NCBI GenBank assembly: GCA_045576655.1
Contig: JAZNGW010000046.1
Span: forward strand, 18,859 to 82,858
Origin: RGIG8745 sp045576655
GTDB lineage: Bacteria > Bacteroidota > Bacteroidia > Bacteroidales > Bacteroidaceae
DNA: 64,000 nt
Reading direction: 5' to 3'
This document shows positions 43,365 to 52,765 of this stretch, piece by piece (positions within the stretch are counted from its first letter, which is position 1; each line of letters starts with the position of its first letter). Under the pieces are notes generated by a model. That model made no database searches, was not told where the DNA came from, and saw only the letters and a list, made by a program, of their open reading frames with translations. The position numbers were made by a program, and so were the translations under genes.

Positions 43365-46199
43365 TCATCGATACCGCTCCACATCACGAAGGAACTGGCC
43401 GGTGTAGCTGTGGATGCACTGCGACACCTCAGCAGGCGTGCCAGTAACAACAATGTTTCCGCCGGCATCTCCTCCCTCAGGACCGAGGTCGATTACGTGG
43501 TCGGCGCACTTGATAACCTCTACGTTGTGCTCTATTATGACTATGGTATGCCCACGGCTGATGAGGGCATTGAACGATTCGAGGAGTTTCTTGATGTCGT
43601 GGAAGTGAAGTCCTGTGGTAGGCTCGTCGAAGATGAAAACAGTCGGCACAGTCTTTTCCTGACTAAGGTAATACGCCAACTTCACTCGTTGGTTTTCGCC
43701 ACCAGAGAGCGTCGACGAAGTTTGACCGAGTTTGATGTATCCGAGTCCGACATCTTGCAGAGGTTTGAGTTTCTGCACTATCTTTTTCTGACCGTTCTCC
43801 GTGAAGAACTCCACGGCCATATTGACAGTCATGTCCAGTATTTCATTTATGTCCTTGCCAGCATACTTGACCTCCAGGATTTCGTTCTTAAATCGCTTGC
43901 CGTGGCACGATTCACATTCAAGCACGAGGTCGTTCATGAATTGCATCTCAACGGTCACTGTACCCTCGCCCTTGCACTCTTCGCAACGCCCTCCGTCAGT
44001 ATTGAACGAGAAGTAGGCTGGCGTGTAGCCCATCTGCTTTGAGAGTTGCTGCGTAGCCATGAGCTTGCGTATTTCGTCGTACGCACCGATGTAGGTCACA
44101 GGGTTGCTTCGGCTTGATGTGCCTATGGGGTTTTGGTCGACGAAGTCGATGGCGCGCACCATGTCCATATCGCCTTCGAGTCCGAGGAACTGTCCTGGAC
44201 GGTCGCACGGCTGATCAAGATGACGCTTCATGGCGCGGTAGAAGATGTCGCGTACAAGAGTGGACTTTCCGCTTCCGCTCACTCCCGTCACTACCGTCAT
44301 GACATTGAGCGGAATTTTCACGTCTATACCCTTAAGGTTGTTCTCTCTGGCGCACTTAATCTCTATGTAATTGTTCCACTGGCGATAGGTAGTTGGCTGT
44401 TCGATAATTTCTCGACCGAGAAGATAGTCGAGTGTATGGGATGGCACGTCTCCTTCATCTTTCACCTTGCCCTCACCCTGTCTCGGAGGTTTTCCTGCAT
44501 AAACGATTTTTCCGCCAAGTCTTCCTGCATCAGGACCGATATCAATGATGTAGTCGGCTGCACGCATTATCTCTTCGTCATGCTCAACTACTACGACGGT
44601 ATTGCCGAGTTTTTGCAGTTCACGCAGCACATGGATGAGGCGTTGTGTGTCACGGCTGTGCAGCCCGATGCTTGGTTCGTCAAGGATATAGAGCGACCCT
44701 ACAAGACTGCTTCCGAGACTTGTTGCCAAATTTATTCTTTGGCTTTCACCTCCCGACAGCGTATTGCTCAAACGGTTGAGTGTAAGATATCCCAGCCCTA
44801 CGTCCATAAGGAATTTAAGCCGGCTTCGTATCTCCACGAGCAGACGCTTTGCCACTTCGGCATCGTGGTCGGAAAGGCGCAGTTTGCGGAAAAACTCGTT
44901 GAGTTCGCTAATCGGCATTGCCACGAGTTCAGTGATGTTCTTACCGCCCACCTTCACATATTCCACTTCCTTTTTCAAACGGCTTCCATGACAAACGGGG
45001 CAGGTGGTCTTTCCTCTGTAGCGCGCCAGCATGACTCTGTACTGAATCTTATACTGATTTTCGCGAAGCATATCGAAAAAGCGGTCTATGCAGACCATTT
45101 CACGCTTGTCCTCGCCTGGCACACCATGCCAAAGCAGGTCTTTCTGCTCTTGCGTGAGTTGGTAATAAGGTGCGAAAATTGGGAATTTGTATCTTTCTGC
45201 CCGACGCACAAATTCGTTCTTCCATTCGCCCATCTTTTCGCCTCGCCAGCACACTACAGCACCATCGTAGACGCTGAGTTCGGAGTTTGGAATAACAAGA
45301 TTTTCGTCTATACCCACGATTCTGCCAAAACCTTCACATTCGGGGCATGCGCCAACAGGTGAATTGAACGAAAACATTTGGTCGGACGGCTCTTCAAATT
45401 CTATGCCGTCGGCTTCGAAACGGAGTGAAAATTCGGCTATTTCAGGTTCGCGTCCGTCAGCATAAAGGAACTTCAGAATGCATTTGCCTGCACCCTCGTA
45501 GAGTGCAGTCTCACTCGAATCGACAAGACGGCTCCGCGTTGTACGTTCGTCATTGACTACAAGACGGTCAATCACGATATATATGTCGTCGTTGTCAACG
45601 GTCTTATCCGTCGCCTCCGCCAGATACTCCTCAATCATCACAACCTTGCCGTTCACCTCAATGCGGCTGAAACCCTGCTTGAGGTCCATGTCGAGCTGCT
45701 CTTTGCGCGAGCGCCCTCCATGAGGTATAAGCGGCGTAAGCACCATAAAGCGAGTGCCCGTCTCATGGCTCATCATGCAATCCACTATATCGTCGGGGGT
45801 ATGCTTCTTGACTTCCGTACCGCTGACAGGCGAGAACGTATGCCCGATTCTTGCAAAAAGCATGCGCAGATAGTCGTAGATCTCGGTTGAAGTCCCTACA
45901 GTCGAACGTGGGTTTCGGCTCACCACCTTCTGTTCTATGGCTATGGCTGGAGGGAGCCCTTCGATGAAGTCGCACTCAGGTTTTGCCATACGCCCCATGA
46001 ACTGTCGGGCATAAGTTGACATGCTCTCCACATAACGCCTCTGACCTTCAGCATAGAGCGTATCGAAAGCCAGTGACGACTTTCCTGAGCCACTCACTCC
46101 TGTAATTACCACAAACTTATCTCGCGGTATGCGCACGTCAACATTCTTGAGATTGTTAACGCGTACGCCACGCATCATAATGCAGTCTTCGTTCTTCAT
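43365..46199 (-). CDS. uvrA: Excinuclease ABC subunit A
   Basis: 944 residues from the ATG at 46199 (MKNEDCIMMRGV), the usual family start. A -7 box TAACTTTG at 46261-46268 would start transcription near 46254, inside the longer frame, which also favours 46199. Two ABC cassettes are complete: first Walker A GVSGSGKSSLAF and second GVSGSGKSTLV, signatures LSGGESQR and LSGGENQR, and Walker B in LYILDEPS and FIFDEPTT. Zinc modules are CPECEGFG, CPVCHGSR, and CEECKGEG with CESCHGKR. It finds damaged DNA with UvrB. Confidence 0.95.
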   Translation of the reverse strand: MKNEDCIMMRGVRVNNLKNVDVRIPRDKFVVITGVSGSGKSSLAFDTLYAEGQRRYVESMSTYARQFMGRMAKPECDFIEGLPPAIAIEQKVVSRNPRSTVGTSTEIYDYLRMLFARIGHTFSPVSGTEVKKHTPDDIVDCMMSHETGTRFMVLTPLIPHGGRSRKEQLDMDLKQGFSRIEVNGKVVMIEEYLAEATDKTVDNDDIYIVIDRLVVNDERTTRSRLVDSSETALYEGAGKCILKFLYADGREPEIAEFSLRFEADGIEFEEPSDQMFSFNSPVGACPECEGFGRIVGIDENLVIPNSELSVYDGAVVCWRGEKMGEWKNEFVRRAERYKFPIFAPYYQLTQEQKDLLWHGVPGEDKREMVCIDRFFDMLRENQYKIQYRVMLARYRGKTTCPVCHGSRLKKEVEYVKVGGKNITELVAMPISELNEFFRKLRLSDHDAEVAKRLLVEIRSRLKFLMDVGLGYLTLNRLSNTLSGGESQRINLATSLGSSLVGSLYILDEPSIGLHSRDTQRLIHVLRELQKLGNTVVVVEHDEEIMRAADYIIDIGPDAGRLGGKIVYAGKPPRQGEGKVKDEGDVPSHTLDYLLGREIIEQPTTYRQWNNYIEIKCARENNLKGIDVKIPLNVMTVVTGVSGSGKSTLVRDIFYRAMKRHLDQPCDRPGQFLGLEGDMDMVRAIDFVDQNPIGTSSRSNPVTYIGAYDEIRKLMATQQLSKQMGYTPAYFSFNTDGGRCEECKGEGTVTVEMQFMNDLVLECESCHGKRFKNEILEVKYAGKDINEILDMTVNMAVEFFTENGQKKIVQKLKPLQDVGLGYIKLGQTSSTLSGGENQRVKLAYYLSQEKTVPTVFIFDEPTTGLHFHDIKKLLESFNALISRGHTIVIIEHNVEVIKCADHVIDLGPEGGDAGGNIVVTGTPAEVSQCIHSYTGQFLRDVERYR

Positions 46200-46309
46200 C
46201 ATCTTTATTGCTCTTTTGCCGTCGCAAAGCGGATTTCCCCTAATGACGGACATCATTCTGCAAAGTTAAGAATTTTAAGTTTCCAAATGCCTAAAAATGC
46301 GCCAACATT

Positions 46310-46340
46310 CTTGTCGTTTGGGATATAATCCGTATTTTTG
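46310..46340 (+). promoter_or_regulatory. Probable purC promoter
   Basis: CTTG (46310-46313), 19 nt, TATTTTTG (46333-46340). Back to back with the uvrA promoter in the same gap. Confidence 0.7.
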
Positions 46341-46385
46341 CATCTGTAATAATATGCATGTACTAAAACTTAAAATAACAGACAG

Positions 46386-47333
46386 ATGAAAGCTTTAACA
46401 AGAACAGACTTCAACTTTCCAGGACAGAAAGACGTTTATCACGGTAAGGTACGCGACGTTTACAACATCAACGACGACCTTATGGTGATGATAGCAACCG
46501 ACCGCATCTCTGCGTTCGACGTTGTACTGCCAAAAGGCATTCCGTTCAAGGGACAGGTGCTCAACCAGATTGCAGCTAAGTTCCTCGACGCAAGTGCTGC
46601 TGTAGTGCCAAACTGGAAACTTGCCACCCCAGACCCAATGGTTACTGTAGGTCTCAAATGCGAAGGATTCCGTGTTGAAATGATCATTCGCGGCTATCTC
46701 ACAGGCTCTGCTTGGAGAGAGTATCAGGCAGGCTGCCGTTCAATCTGCGGAGTGGTTCTTCCTGACGGAATGAAGGAGAACGAGAAGTTCCCTCGCCCAA
46801 TCATCACACCTACGACAAAGGCCGATGAGGGACACGACGAAAACATCTCTAAGGAAGAAATCATAGCACAGGGCATTGTGAGCAAAGAGGACTACGAGAA
46901 GATGGAAGAGTACACTTACGCACTCTTCGACCTTGGCACTCAGATTGCAGCAGAAAAGGGACTTATCCTTGTTGACACAAAGTACGAGTTTGGAAAGCGC
47001 GACGGAAAGGTTTACCTTATCGACGAGATTCACACTCCTGACTCAAGCCGCTATTTCTATGCTGAAGGATACCAGGAAAAGTTTGAAAAAGGCGAACCTC
47101 AGAAACAGCTTTCTAAGGAATTCGTGCGCCAGTGGCTCATCGAGCACAACTTCATGAACCAGCCTGGCCAGACTATGCCTGAGATGACCGACGAATTTGT
47201 CGAGTCAATCAGCGACCGCTATATAGAGCTCTACGAGCACATCGTTGGCGAGAAGTTCAACAAAGAAGTTTCTAACGAAGATATCGCAGCACGCATCGAG
47301 AAGAACGTTAACGAGTATCTCACCAACAGATAA
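46386..47333 (+). CDS. purC: SAICAR synthetase (purine biosynthesis)
   Basis: 315 residues, the longer form common in Bacteroidetes. Motifs: GKVRDVYNINDDLMVMIATD in the ATP grasp, RISAFDVVLPKGIPFKGQVL, VEMIIRGYLTGSAWREYQ and LIDEIHTPDSSRYF for the substrate and metal sites. It joins aspartate to CAIR. It is followed by a perfect 14-bp inverted repeat. Confidence 0.95.
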   Translation: MKALTRTDFNFPGQKDVYHGKVRDVYNINDDLMVMIATDRISAFDVVLPKGIPFKGQVLNQIAAKFLDASAAVVPNWKLATPDPMVTVGLKCEGFRVEMIIRGYLTGSAWREYQAGCRSICGVVLPDGMKENEKFPRPIITPTTKADEGHDENISKEEIIAQGIVSKEDYEKMEEYTYALFDLGTQIAAEKGLILVDTKYEFGKRDGKVYLIDEIHTPDSSRYFYAEGYQEKFEKGEPQKQLSKEFVRQWLIEHNFMNQPGQTMPEMTDEFVESISDRYIELYEHIVGEKFNKEVSNEDIAARIEKNVNEYLTNR

Positions 47334-47344
47334 GTATTTAGTTG

Positions 47345-47387
47345 AAAGTTTAGGGTTTAGAGGCAACTGCATCAAACCCTAAACTTT
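47345..47387. repeat. Perfect 14-bp inverted repeat between purC and ubiE
   Basis: AAAGTTTAGGGTTT (47345-47358) and AAACCCTAAACTTT (47374-47387), 15-nt loop, no long T-run. It is built from the 7-bp CTAAAC-type repeat, more units of which follow at 47391-47428. Confidence 0.75.
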
Positions 47388-47433
47388 GAATCTTAAAAAC
47401 AAACCGCTAAACGTTAAACTCTAAACATTCTAA

Positions 47434-48180
47434 ATGTCATACGCCCAAGAAAGCATAAAGCCCTACAAAGAGGACGGCAAGTCTAAGAAAGAGCAAGTCA
47501 GGCAGATGTTTGACAACATAGCACATTCTTACGACAAGCTGAACCATACGCTTTCTTTCGGCGTTGACAAGTGGTGGCGCAAGTGCGCCATGAACTATCT
47601 GAAACGCACGGGCCGCCAGCACAAACGGGTTCTCGACATTGCCACAGGCACGGGCGACTTCGCCCTGCTTGCCTACTCAGAGCTAACGCCCGACGAGGTG
47701 GTCGGATGCGACATTTCAGAAGGCATGCTCAACATCGCACGGCAGAAAGCGCTGTCGGCAGGCATAACCGACAAGATGGACTTCCGCATCGAAGACTGCG
47801 CAAATATGTCGTTCCCTACCGATAGTTTCGACACAGTGATAACGGCCTTTGCACTTCGCAACTTCGAAAACCTCGACGAGTGCCTTACTGAAATAAGGCG
47901 AGTGATGACTCCTGGTGCAGACATCGCCGCTGTTGACCTCTGCTCTCCACAGAGTTTTCCGATGAAGCAGCTGTTTGCCTTCTACAAAAAGGTTATCATG
48001 CCCAGCATAGGCAAATTGGTGTCACGCGACGGTAGCGCTTACTCCTACCTCCCCGACACAATGGACAAAGTGCCTCAAGGCAAGGATATGGCACAGATAT
48101 TCGAGAAAGCAGGGTTTAAAGATGTAGGTTACCGACGCCTTGCTTTTGGCATGTGCATGCTTTATACAGCAAGAAAATAA
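47434..48180 (+). CDS. ubiE: Demethylmenaquinone methyltransferase
   Basis: 248 residues. SAM-binding motif LDIATGTGDFALLAY and family motifs MFDNIAHSYDKLNHTLS, AFALRNFENLDECLTE, RVMTPGADIAAVDLCSPQ and AYSYLPDTMDKVPQGKDMAQ. With menA this gives the last two steps of menaquinone synthesis; no ubiquinone genes are expected in this group, so the menG activity applies. Confidence 0.93.
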   Translation: MSYAQESIKPYKEDGKSKKEQVRQMFDNIAHSYDKLNHTLSFGVDKWWRKCAMNYLKRTGRQHKRVLDIATGTGDFALLAYSELTPDEVVGCDISEGMLNIARQKALSAGITDKMDFRIEDCANMSFPTDSFDTVITAFALRNFENLDECLTEIRRVMTPGADIAAVDLCSPQSFPMKQLFAFYKKVIMPSIGKLVSRDGSAYSYLPDTMDKVPQGKDMAQIFEKAGFKDVGYRRLAFGMCMLYTARK

Positions 48181-48226
48181 GTATCAGAATCACTAAACAC
48201 TAAACCTTTACACTCAACACTAAAAT

Positions 48227-48979
48227 ATGGACAAATACGGTTTGGTTGGTTATCCGCTGGGACACTCATTCTCCAAAAATTACTTCAACGACAAGTTTGA
48301 GGTTGAAGGGATTGATGCCGAATATGTGAATTTTGAAATTCCGCAGATCGACGACTTCCAGGAAGTACTCGACTCCAATCCCGACTTGTGCGGTTTCAAC
48401 GTGACAATCCCCTACAAGCAGAAGATAATCCCATTCCTTGACGAAGTAAGCAAGGAAGCGCTTGAAATCGGAGCGGTCAATGTGGTAAAGGTGGAAAAAC
48501 GCCCTAACGGTTCACGCAAACTCATTGGCTACAATTCCGATGCCACAGGTTTCCTCCACTCAATCGAACCGCTTCTGAAACCCCATCACAAAAAGGCTCT
48601 CATTCTCGGCACTGGAGGAGCCTCTAAAGCAGTCAACTATGTGCTGACCAAGATGCTCGGCATGGAAGCCGTACACGTGTCACGCTACCATCGTCCAGAC
48701 ACAGCCCTTTACTCATCCATAACCCCAGAGGTCGTAAAGGAATACGAGGTGATAGTCAACTGCACCCCTTGCGGTATGTTCCCGCACAACGACGAATGTC
48801 CGCCACTACCTTACGAGGCGATGACTGACAAGAATCTGCTCTACGACCTCGTGTACAACCCCGACGAGACACTCTTTATGAAAAACGGGGCAAAATACGG
48901 GGCGACGGTCAAAAACGGACTCGAAATGCTCCTTTTGCAAGCTCTCGCTTCGTGGGAATACTGGAACGGAGAAGAGTAA
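48227..48979 (+). CDS. aroE: Shikimate dehydrogenase
   Basis: 250 residues. Substrate motifs YGLVGYPLGHSFSKNYFN and FNVTIPYKQKI with the catalytic Lys, and the NADP loop ILGTGGASKAVNYVL. C-terminal GATVKNGLEMLLLQA. It reduces 3-dehydroshikimate in aromatic amino acid synthesis. Possibly co-transcribed with ubiE (46 bp). Confidence 0.93.
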   Translation: MDKYGLVGYPLGHSFSKNYFNDKFEVEGIDAEYVNFEIPQIDDFQEVLDSNPDLCGFNVTIPYKQKIIPFLDEVSKEALEIGAVNVVKVEKRPNGSRKLIGYNSDATGFLHSIEPLLKPHHKKALILGTGGASKAVNYVLTKMLGMEAVHVSRYHRPDTALYSSITPEVVKEYEVIVNCTPCGMFPHNDECPPLPYEAMTDKNLLYDLVYNPDETLFMKNGAKYGATVKNGLEMLLLQALASWEYWNGEE

Positions 48980-49013
48980 GCGCCAACTGCAAACCTAAAC
49001 AACCCTAAGTTAG

Positions 49014-49931
49014 ATGAAAGGATTTATCACGTTGTTAATTTTCACAATGTTGCACTTTGTCGCAATGGCAAAGCCATATAACCCCGACAATCTGCCTGTC
49101 GACTTGCACCCGCAGTCGCCATCCTATACGTGCAATCCCGACAACATTCTCTCGCCTGCCACGGTCGATTCTTTGAACACGATGCTCTACGCACTCGAAA
49201 AGGCCAAGGGGGTCAAGACCCTCGTCATCGTTGTTGCAGACATTGAGGGGGACGACCCTTATGAATTTTCTATCGGTGTGGGCAACAAATACGGAGTCGG
49301 TTCGAAACAGAACACAGGACTCATCGTCACTCTCGCAACTGAAGACCGCTGCTATTACATCCTCACAGGCGAAGGCCTGGAGAAGCACTTGCCCGATGCC
49401 ATTTGCAAACGAGTGGAAAACCGTGTCATGGTGCCTCGACTCAAAAAAGGCGACTGGAACGGAGCCATGACAGCAACGGTCCATGCTCTAAAGGGCATTC
49501 TTGAAGGCAACGAAGAACTTGTAAATGAATATTCGGGTGAAGGTGATGATGAAGCAGCTATGGTGCTCATCATAACAATGCTCGTCATCGTAGGCGGATT
49601 TTTGCTTTTTGCACAAGTCGTTGCTCGCCAAGCGAAGAAATGTCCGAACTGCGGAAAATACAAACTGAAAATCATTTCAAACAAAACATTTACCGACAAG
49701 CAGGGCATACGCCACACCAACACCATTCTGCTATGTCAGAACTGCGGCAAGCAAGTTAATCGCGAGAAAAAGGAAGACGCTAACGACACTGGCATCGGCG
49801 GAGGACCGTTCATCGGCGGCATACCAATGGGTGGCGGATACCGACGCATTGGCGGAGGTTTCGGTGGAGGCGGATTCGGAAGTTTCGGCGGAGGCTCCTT
49901 CGGAGGAGGCGGTGCCGGCGGACGCTTCTAA
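49014..49931 (+). CDS. TPM-domain membrane protein
   Basis: 305 residues: a signal peptide, a TPM domain (ILSPATVDSLNTMLYALEKAK, then KQNTGLIVTLATEDRCYYI), one membrane helix near 185-205, a cytosolic zinc ribbon (CPNCGKYKLK and CQNCGKQ), and a Gly/Phe-rich tail from about 260. TPM proteins are linked to photosystem repair in plants and to membrane-protein quality control in bacteria; the family is commonly found beside lemA, as here. Confidence 0.85.
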   Translation: MKGFITLLIFTMLHFVAMAKPYNPDNLPVDLHPQSPSYTCNPDNILSPATVDSLNTMLYALEKAKGVKTLVIVVADIEGDDPYEFSIGVGNKYGVGSKQNTGLIVTLATEDRCYYILTGEGLEKHLPDAICKRVENRVMVPRLKKGDWNGAMTATVHALKGILEGNEELVNEYSGEGDDEAAMVLIITMLVIVGGFLLFAQVVARQAKKCPNCGKYKLKIISNKTFTDKQGIRHTNTILLCQNCGKQVNREKKEDANDTGIGGGPFIGGIPMGGGYRRIGGGFGGGGFGSFGGGSFGGGGAGGRF

Positions 49932-49970
49932 GAACATAACAAATACTAACTACTAACTATAAATAATCTT

Positions 49971-50555
49971 ATGAAGAAAAGTAGCATTATCATCATCGCA
50001 GCCATTGCTGCTATCGTTGCCATTTGGGCAATAACTGGCTATAACGGTTTGGTCAATAAGGACGAGTCCGTAGCAAATTCTTGGGCTAATGTGGAAGCCG
50101 CTTACCAGCGCAGAGCAGACCTCATCCCTCAGCTCGTCAACACCGTTAAGGGTTATGCCAACCATGAGAAGTCTACACTCGACGCAGTCGTTTCGGCACG
50201 TACGAAAGCAACACAGATGACTGTCAGCGTTGACGACCTCACAGAGGAAAACATCCAAAAATATCAGGAGGCACAGGGTGAAGTAGGTGCAGCCATAAGC
50301 AGACTTCTTGCCATCACGGAAAATTATCCAGACCTCAAGGCTAACGAAAACTTCAGCGAACTCCAGGCACAACTCGAGGGAACAGAAAATCGCATCAACG
50401 AAGTGCGCAAGAAGTACAACGATGCCGTTAAGACTTATAACGTGAGCGTTCGCAAGTTCCCAAATAACATCCTTGCCGGCATGTTCGGATTTGAACGCAA
50501 ATCAGAATTTAAGGCTGACGAAGGAGCAAGCAAAGCACCTGAAGTAAACTTCTAA
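49971..50555 (+). CDS. lemA: LemA family protein
   Basis: 194 residues: N-terminal membrane helix (SIIIIAAIAAIVAIWAIT), then NGLVNKDESVANSWANVEAAYQRRADLIPQLVNTVKGY, given here as the hallmark segments NKDESVANSW and RRADLIPQLVNTVKGY, followed by a long helical bundle. Paired with the TPM gene 39 bp upstream. Role in membrane stress or protein turnover is inferred from the pairing. Confidence 0.9.
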   Translation: MKKSSIIIIAAIAAIVAIWAITGYNGLVNKDESVANSWANVEAAYQRRADLIPQLVNTVKGYANHEKSTLDAVVSARTKATQMTVSVDDLTEENIQKYQEAQGEVGAAISRLLAITENYPDLKANENFSELQAQLEGTENRINEVRKKYNDAVKTYNVSVRKFPNNILAGMFGFERKSEFKADEGASKAPEVNF

Positions 50556-50559
50556 AAGG

Positions 50560-51525
50560 ATGAACAGCCAAACCGCTAAAACCATAAAACGAATCGTAAC
50601 TGCCAGCATCACAATACTGGCAGTTATCGTTTTCGTACTCACCGGAGCAGGATTCTACATCCTCCACACCGCCCTTGCTCCATCAAAATGGGCGAAAAAT
50701 CCCGATGCGACCTACGACCATATGCTGTCAGAGTACCCCTTCTTGCAAGAGTGGACGGATTCGCTCAAGCAGAACGACAAATTGAAAGAGACTGAACTAA
50801 ACGCTCCCGACGGCACTCTTCTTCATGCCTACTACATCAAAGCGAAACAGCCGACAAAGAAAACAGCGGTCATAATCCACGGCCACAAGAACAACGCCCT
50901 TAACATGCTGCACATCGCCTACCTCTACAGCCACGACCTGGGGTTCAACGTGCTTTTGCCAGACCTTAGGGCGCACGGCAAGAGCGGTGGCAACCACATA
51001 CAGATGGGGTGGAACGACCGCCTCGACGTGATGCTGTGGATGGACAAGGCTAACGAGCTCTTCGGAGGCAACACGCAGATGGTCGTTCACGGCATTTCCA
51101 TGGGAGCGGCAACAGCAATGATGCTCTCTGGCGAAGAACAACCCGACTATGTCAAGGCATACGTCGAAGATTGCGGCTACACATCCGTATGGGACGAGTT
51201 CGCCCATGTGGCAAAGCAGGACTACCACCTGCCACAGATGCCTTTTCTCTACATAGCCGACCTCTTCTGCAAGTGGCGTTACGGATGGAGTTTCAAGGAG
51301 GCCTCTGCTGTGGAACAGCTGCGAAAGACCGACCATCCTATGCTCTTCATCCACGGCGACGCCGACACCTACGTCCCAACCGACATGGTCTACACTCTCT
51401 ACGATGCAAAACAGGGCGACAAAGAACTATGGATAGTCCCAGGAGTCGGTCACGCCACATCTTACCACGACTACCCTGAGGATTACACCAGCAAAGTGAG
51501 AGAGTTTGTGCAGAAGCACCTCTAA
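50560..51525 (+). CDS. Membrane-anchored alpha/beta hydrolase
   Basis: 321 residues with one N-terminal membrane helix. Oxyanion region IIHGHKNNALNM, lid-side LPDLRAHGKSGG, nucleophile Ser in VHGISMGAAT, acid in FIHGDADTYVP and catalytic His in VGHATSYHDYP. Catalytic domain faces the periplasm if the helix is uncleaved. It starts 4 bp after lemA. Substrate unknown. Confidence 0.85.
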   Translation: MNSQTAKTIKRIVTASITILAVIVFVLTGAGFYILHTALAPSKWAKNPDATYDHMLSEYPFLQEWTDSLKQNDKLKETELNAPDGTLLHAYYIKAKQPTKKTAVIIHGHKNNALNMLHIAYLYSHDLGFNVLLPDLRAHGKSGGNHIQMGWNDRLDVMLWMDKANELFGGNTQMVVHGISMGAATAMMLSGEEQPDYVKAYVEDCGYTSVWDEFAHVAKQDYHLPQMPFLYIADLFCKWRYGWSFKEASAVEQLRKTDHPMLFIHGDADTYVPTDMVYTLYDAKQGDKELWIVPGVGHATSYHDYPEDYTSKVREFVQKHL

Positions 51526-51564
51526 ACAAAATTAGACAGAAGTACATAAGAACATAATATAGGG

Positions 51565-51939
51565 ATGGAACTAGAAAGTTTAGTGAAAAAAGTCATTCAG
51601 TCAGCATATAATGTAAGGTTGCAGTTGCCTGCAGGTTTTTTGGAATCTGTATATCAAAAAGCCTTATTGATAGAGTTAGAAAAGAACGGAATTTCAGCAA
51701 AGGACGAAGTACCGATAAATGTTTATTATGACGAATGCGTAGTTGGAGAGTTTCGTGCAGATATTGTTATAGAGAACAAAATAATCGTTGAATTAAAGGC
51801 CGTTCAAAATCTATCACTCATCCATGAAGCTCAACTTGTGAATTATCTCACTGCAACAAAGATTGACTGCGGATTACTGATAAACTTTGGAGGCGAACGA
51901 ATAGAGATAAAGCGAAAATTCAGGACATACAGACATTAA
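51565..51939 (+). CDS. GxxExxY protein
   Basis: 124 residues with the name-giving motif GFLESVY (position 31-37) and a PD-(D/E)XK-like core: EFRADIVIENKIIVELKAV, here FRADIV and VELKAV as the acidic and Lys positions. Family function is unknown; a nuclease fold has been suggested. The codons are more AT-rich than those of its neighbours, so it may be a recent arrival. Confidence 0.8.
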   Translation: MELESLVKKVIQSAYNVRLQLPAGFLESVYQKALLIELEKNGISAKDEVPINVYYDECVVGEFRADIVIENKIIVELKAVQNLSLIHEAQLVNYLTATKIDCGLLINFGGERIEIKRKFRTYRH

Positions 51940-51966
51940 TCCTCAAAAACATGTTCTTTTGTTCTT

Positions 51967-52470
51967 ATGTCTTCATTTACACATATGTCAAAGATGGAAG
52001 CACCCAACCCACAACTCAACTCGCACAACAAGCAGGAGTTCCCGCCTGCACATAGCGCCGAGCACCTTTTGAACCAAACCATGATTCGCATGTTCGGATG
52101 CGAGCGCTCACGCAATATGCACATCGAGCGCAAGAAGAGCAAAATCAACTATATCCTTGCAGAATGCCCCACTGCGGAGCAAATCGCACAAATCGAGCAG
52201 AAAATGAACGACCTCATCAAGGTCGACCTGCCTGTGACTTACGAATTCGTTACGCGCGACAATATCCCCGAAGGTGTGAAACTCGACAAACTCCCCGAAG
52301 ACGCAAGCGAAACGCTTCGCCTCGTCCGCATAGGCGACTACGACGTATGTCCGTGCATCGGCACACACGTGGGGTCGACTGCTGAGATCGGTGAATTTAA
52401 GATTACAAGCACTTCATGGAACGCGGGCGACTTCCGCATCGTATTCAAGGTTTTTCCGCCCGTTTTGTAA
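51967..52470 (+). CDS. AlaX-like tRNA editing (SAD-domain) protein
   Basis: 167 residues, zinc site His29 and His33 (HSAEH) with Cys130 and His134 (CIGTH), which is the HxxxH...CxxxH pattern of the editing domain shared by AlaRS, ThrRS and free AlaX. The remaining core follows the domain order (KINYILAECPTAEQI, VSHR-free variant). It probably removes Ser or Gly from wrongly charged tRNA-Ala. Starts at 51985 or 51994 are also possible. It is last before the fMet/tmRNA locus. Confidence 0.75.
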   Translation: MSSFTHMSKMEAPNPQLNSHNKQEFPPAHSAEHLLNQTMIRMFGCERSRNMHIERKKSKINYILAECPTAEQIAQIEQKMNDLIKVDLPVTYEFVTRDNIPEGVKLDKLPEDASETLRLVRIGDYDVCPCIGTHVGSTAEIGEFKITSTSWNAGDFRIVFKVFPPVL

Positions 52471-52541
52471 TTGGACGAAGCTGAAATTAGCCGTTTCACG
52501 CCTGCAATCAATAGCAAACAGTGCATTTTCCTGCATAAAAA

Positions 52542-52572
52542 TTTGCCAGTTCGGGAAAAAGTCGTACCTTTG
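52542..52572 (+). promoter_or_regulatory. Promoter of initiator tRNA (and maybe tmRNA)
   Basis: TTTG (52542-52545), exactly 19 nt, TACCTTTG (52565-52572): full consensus match. Start near 52579. Confidence 0.85.
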
Positions 52573-52606
52573 CATCGCGTTTGAGAAAAAGCGCTTGATA
52601 TTACAT

Positions 52607-52679
52607 CGCGGGGTGGAGCAGTTGGTAGCTCGCCAGGCTCATAACCTGGAGGTCGTTCGTTCGAGTCGAGCCCCCGCAA
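52607..52679 (+). tRNA. Initiator tRNA-fMet (anticodon CAT)
   Basis: 73 nt: acceptor CGCGGGG/CCCCGCA with an unpaired C1-A72, D-stem GAGC/GCTC with A11-T24, and anticodon loop CTCATAA. The C1-A72 mismatch and A11-U24 pair are initiator marks. The three G-C pairs usual at the base of the initiator anticodon stem are only partly present (CCAGG/CCTGG). CCA is not encoded. Confidence 0.92.
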
Positions 52680-52689
52680 CAAAGTTAAG

Positions 52690-52717
52690 GCAAGTAGCAA
52701 ACGCTACTTGCTTTTTT
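52690..52717 (+). terminator. Terminator-like hairpin between tRNA-fMet and tmRNA
   Basis: GCAAGTAGC (52690-52698) pairs perfectly with GCTACTTGC (52703-52711), followed by six T. Confidence 0.85.
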
Positions 52718-52765
52718 CTTTACGGCAAGGGCTACTCAGCGGAGTCCCCACACCGCATCATCACT

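Noticed and set aside
44133..45362. Long open frame opposite uvrA
   Set aside because: Antisense shadow; the uvrA frame carries complete ABC motifs over the same bases.
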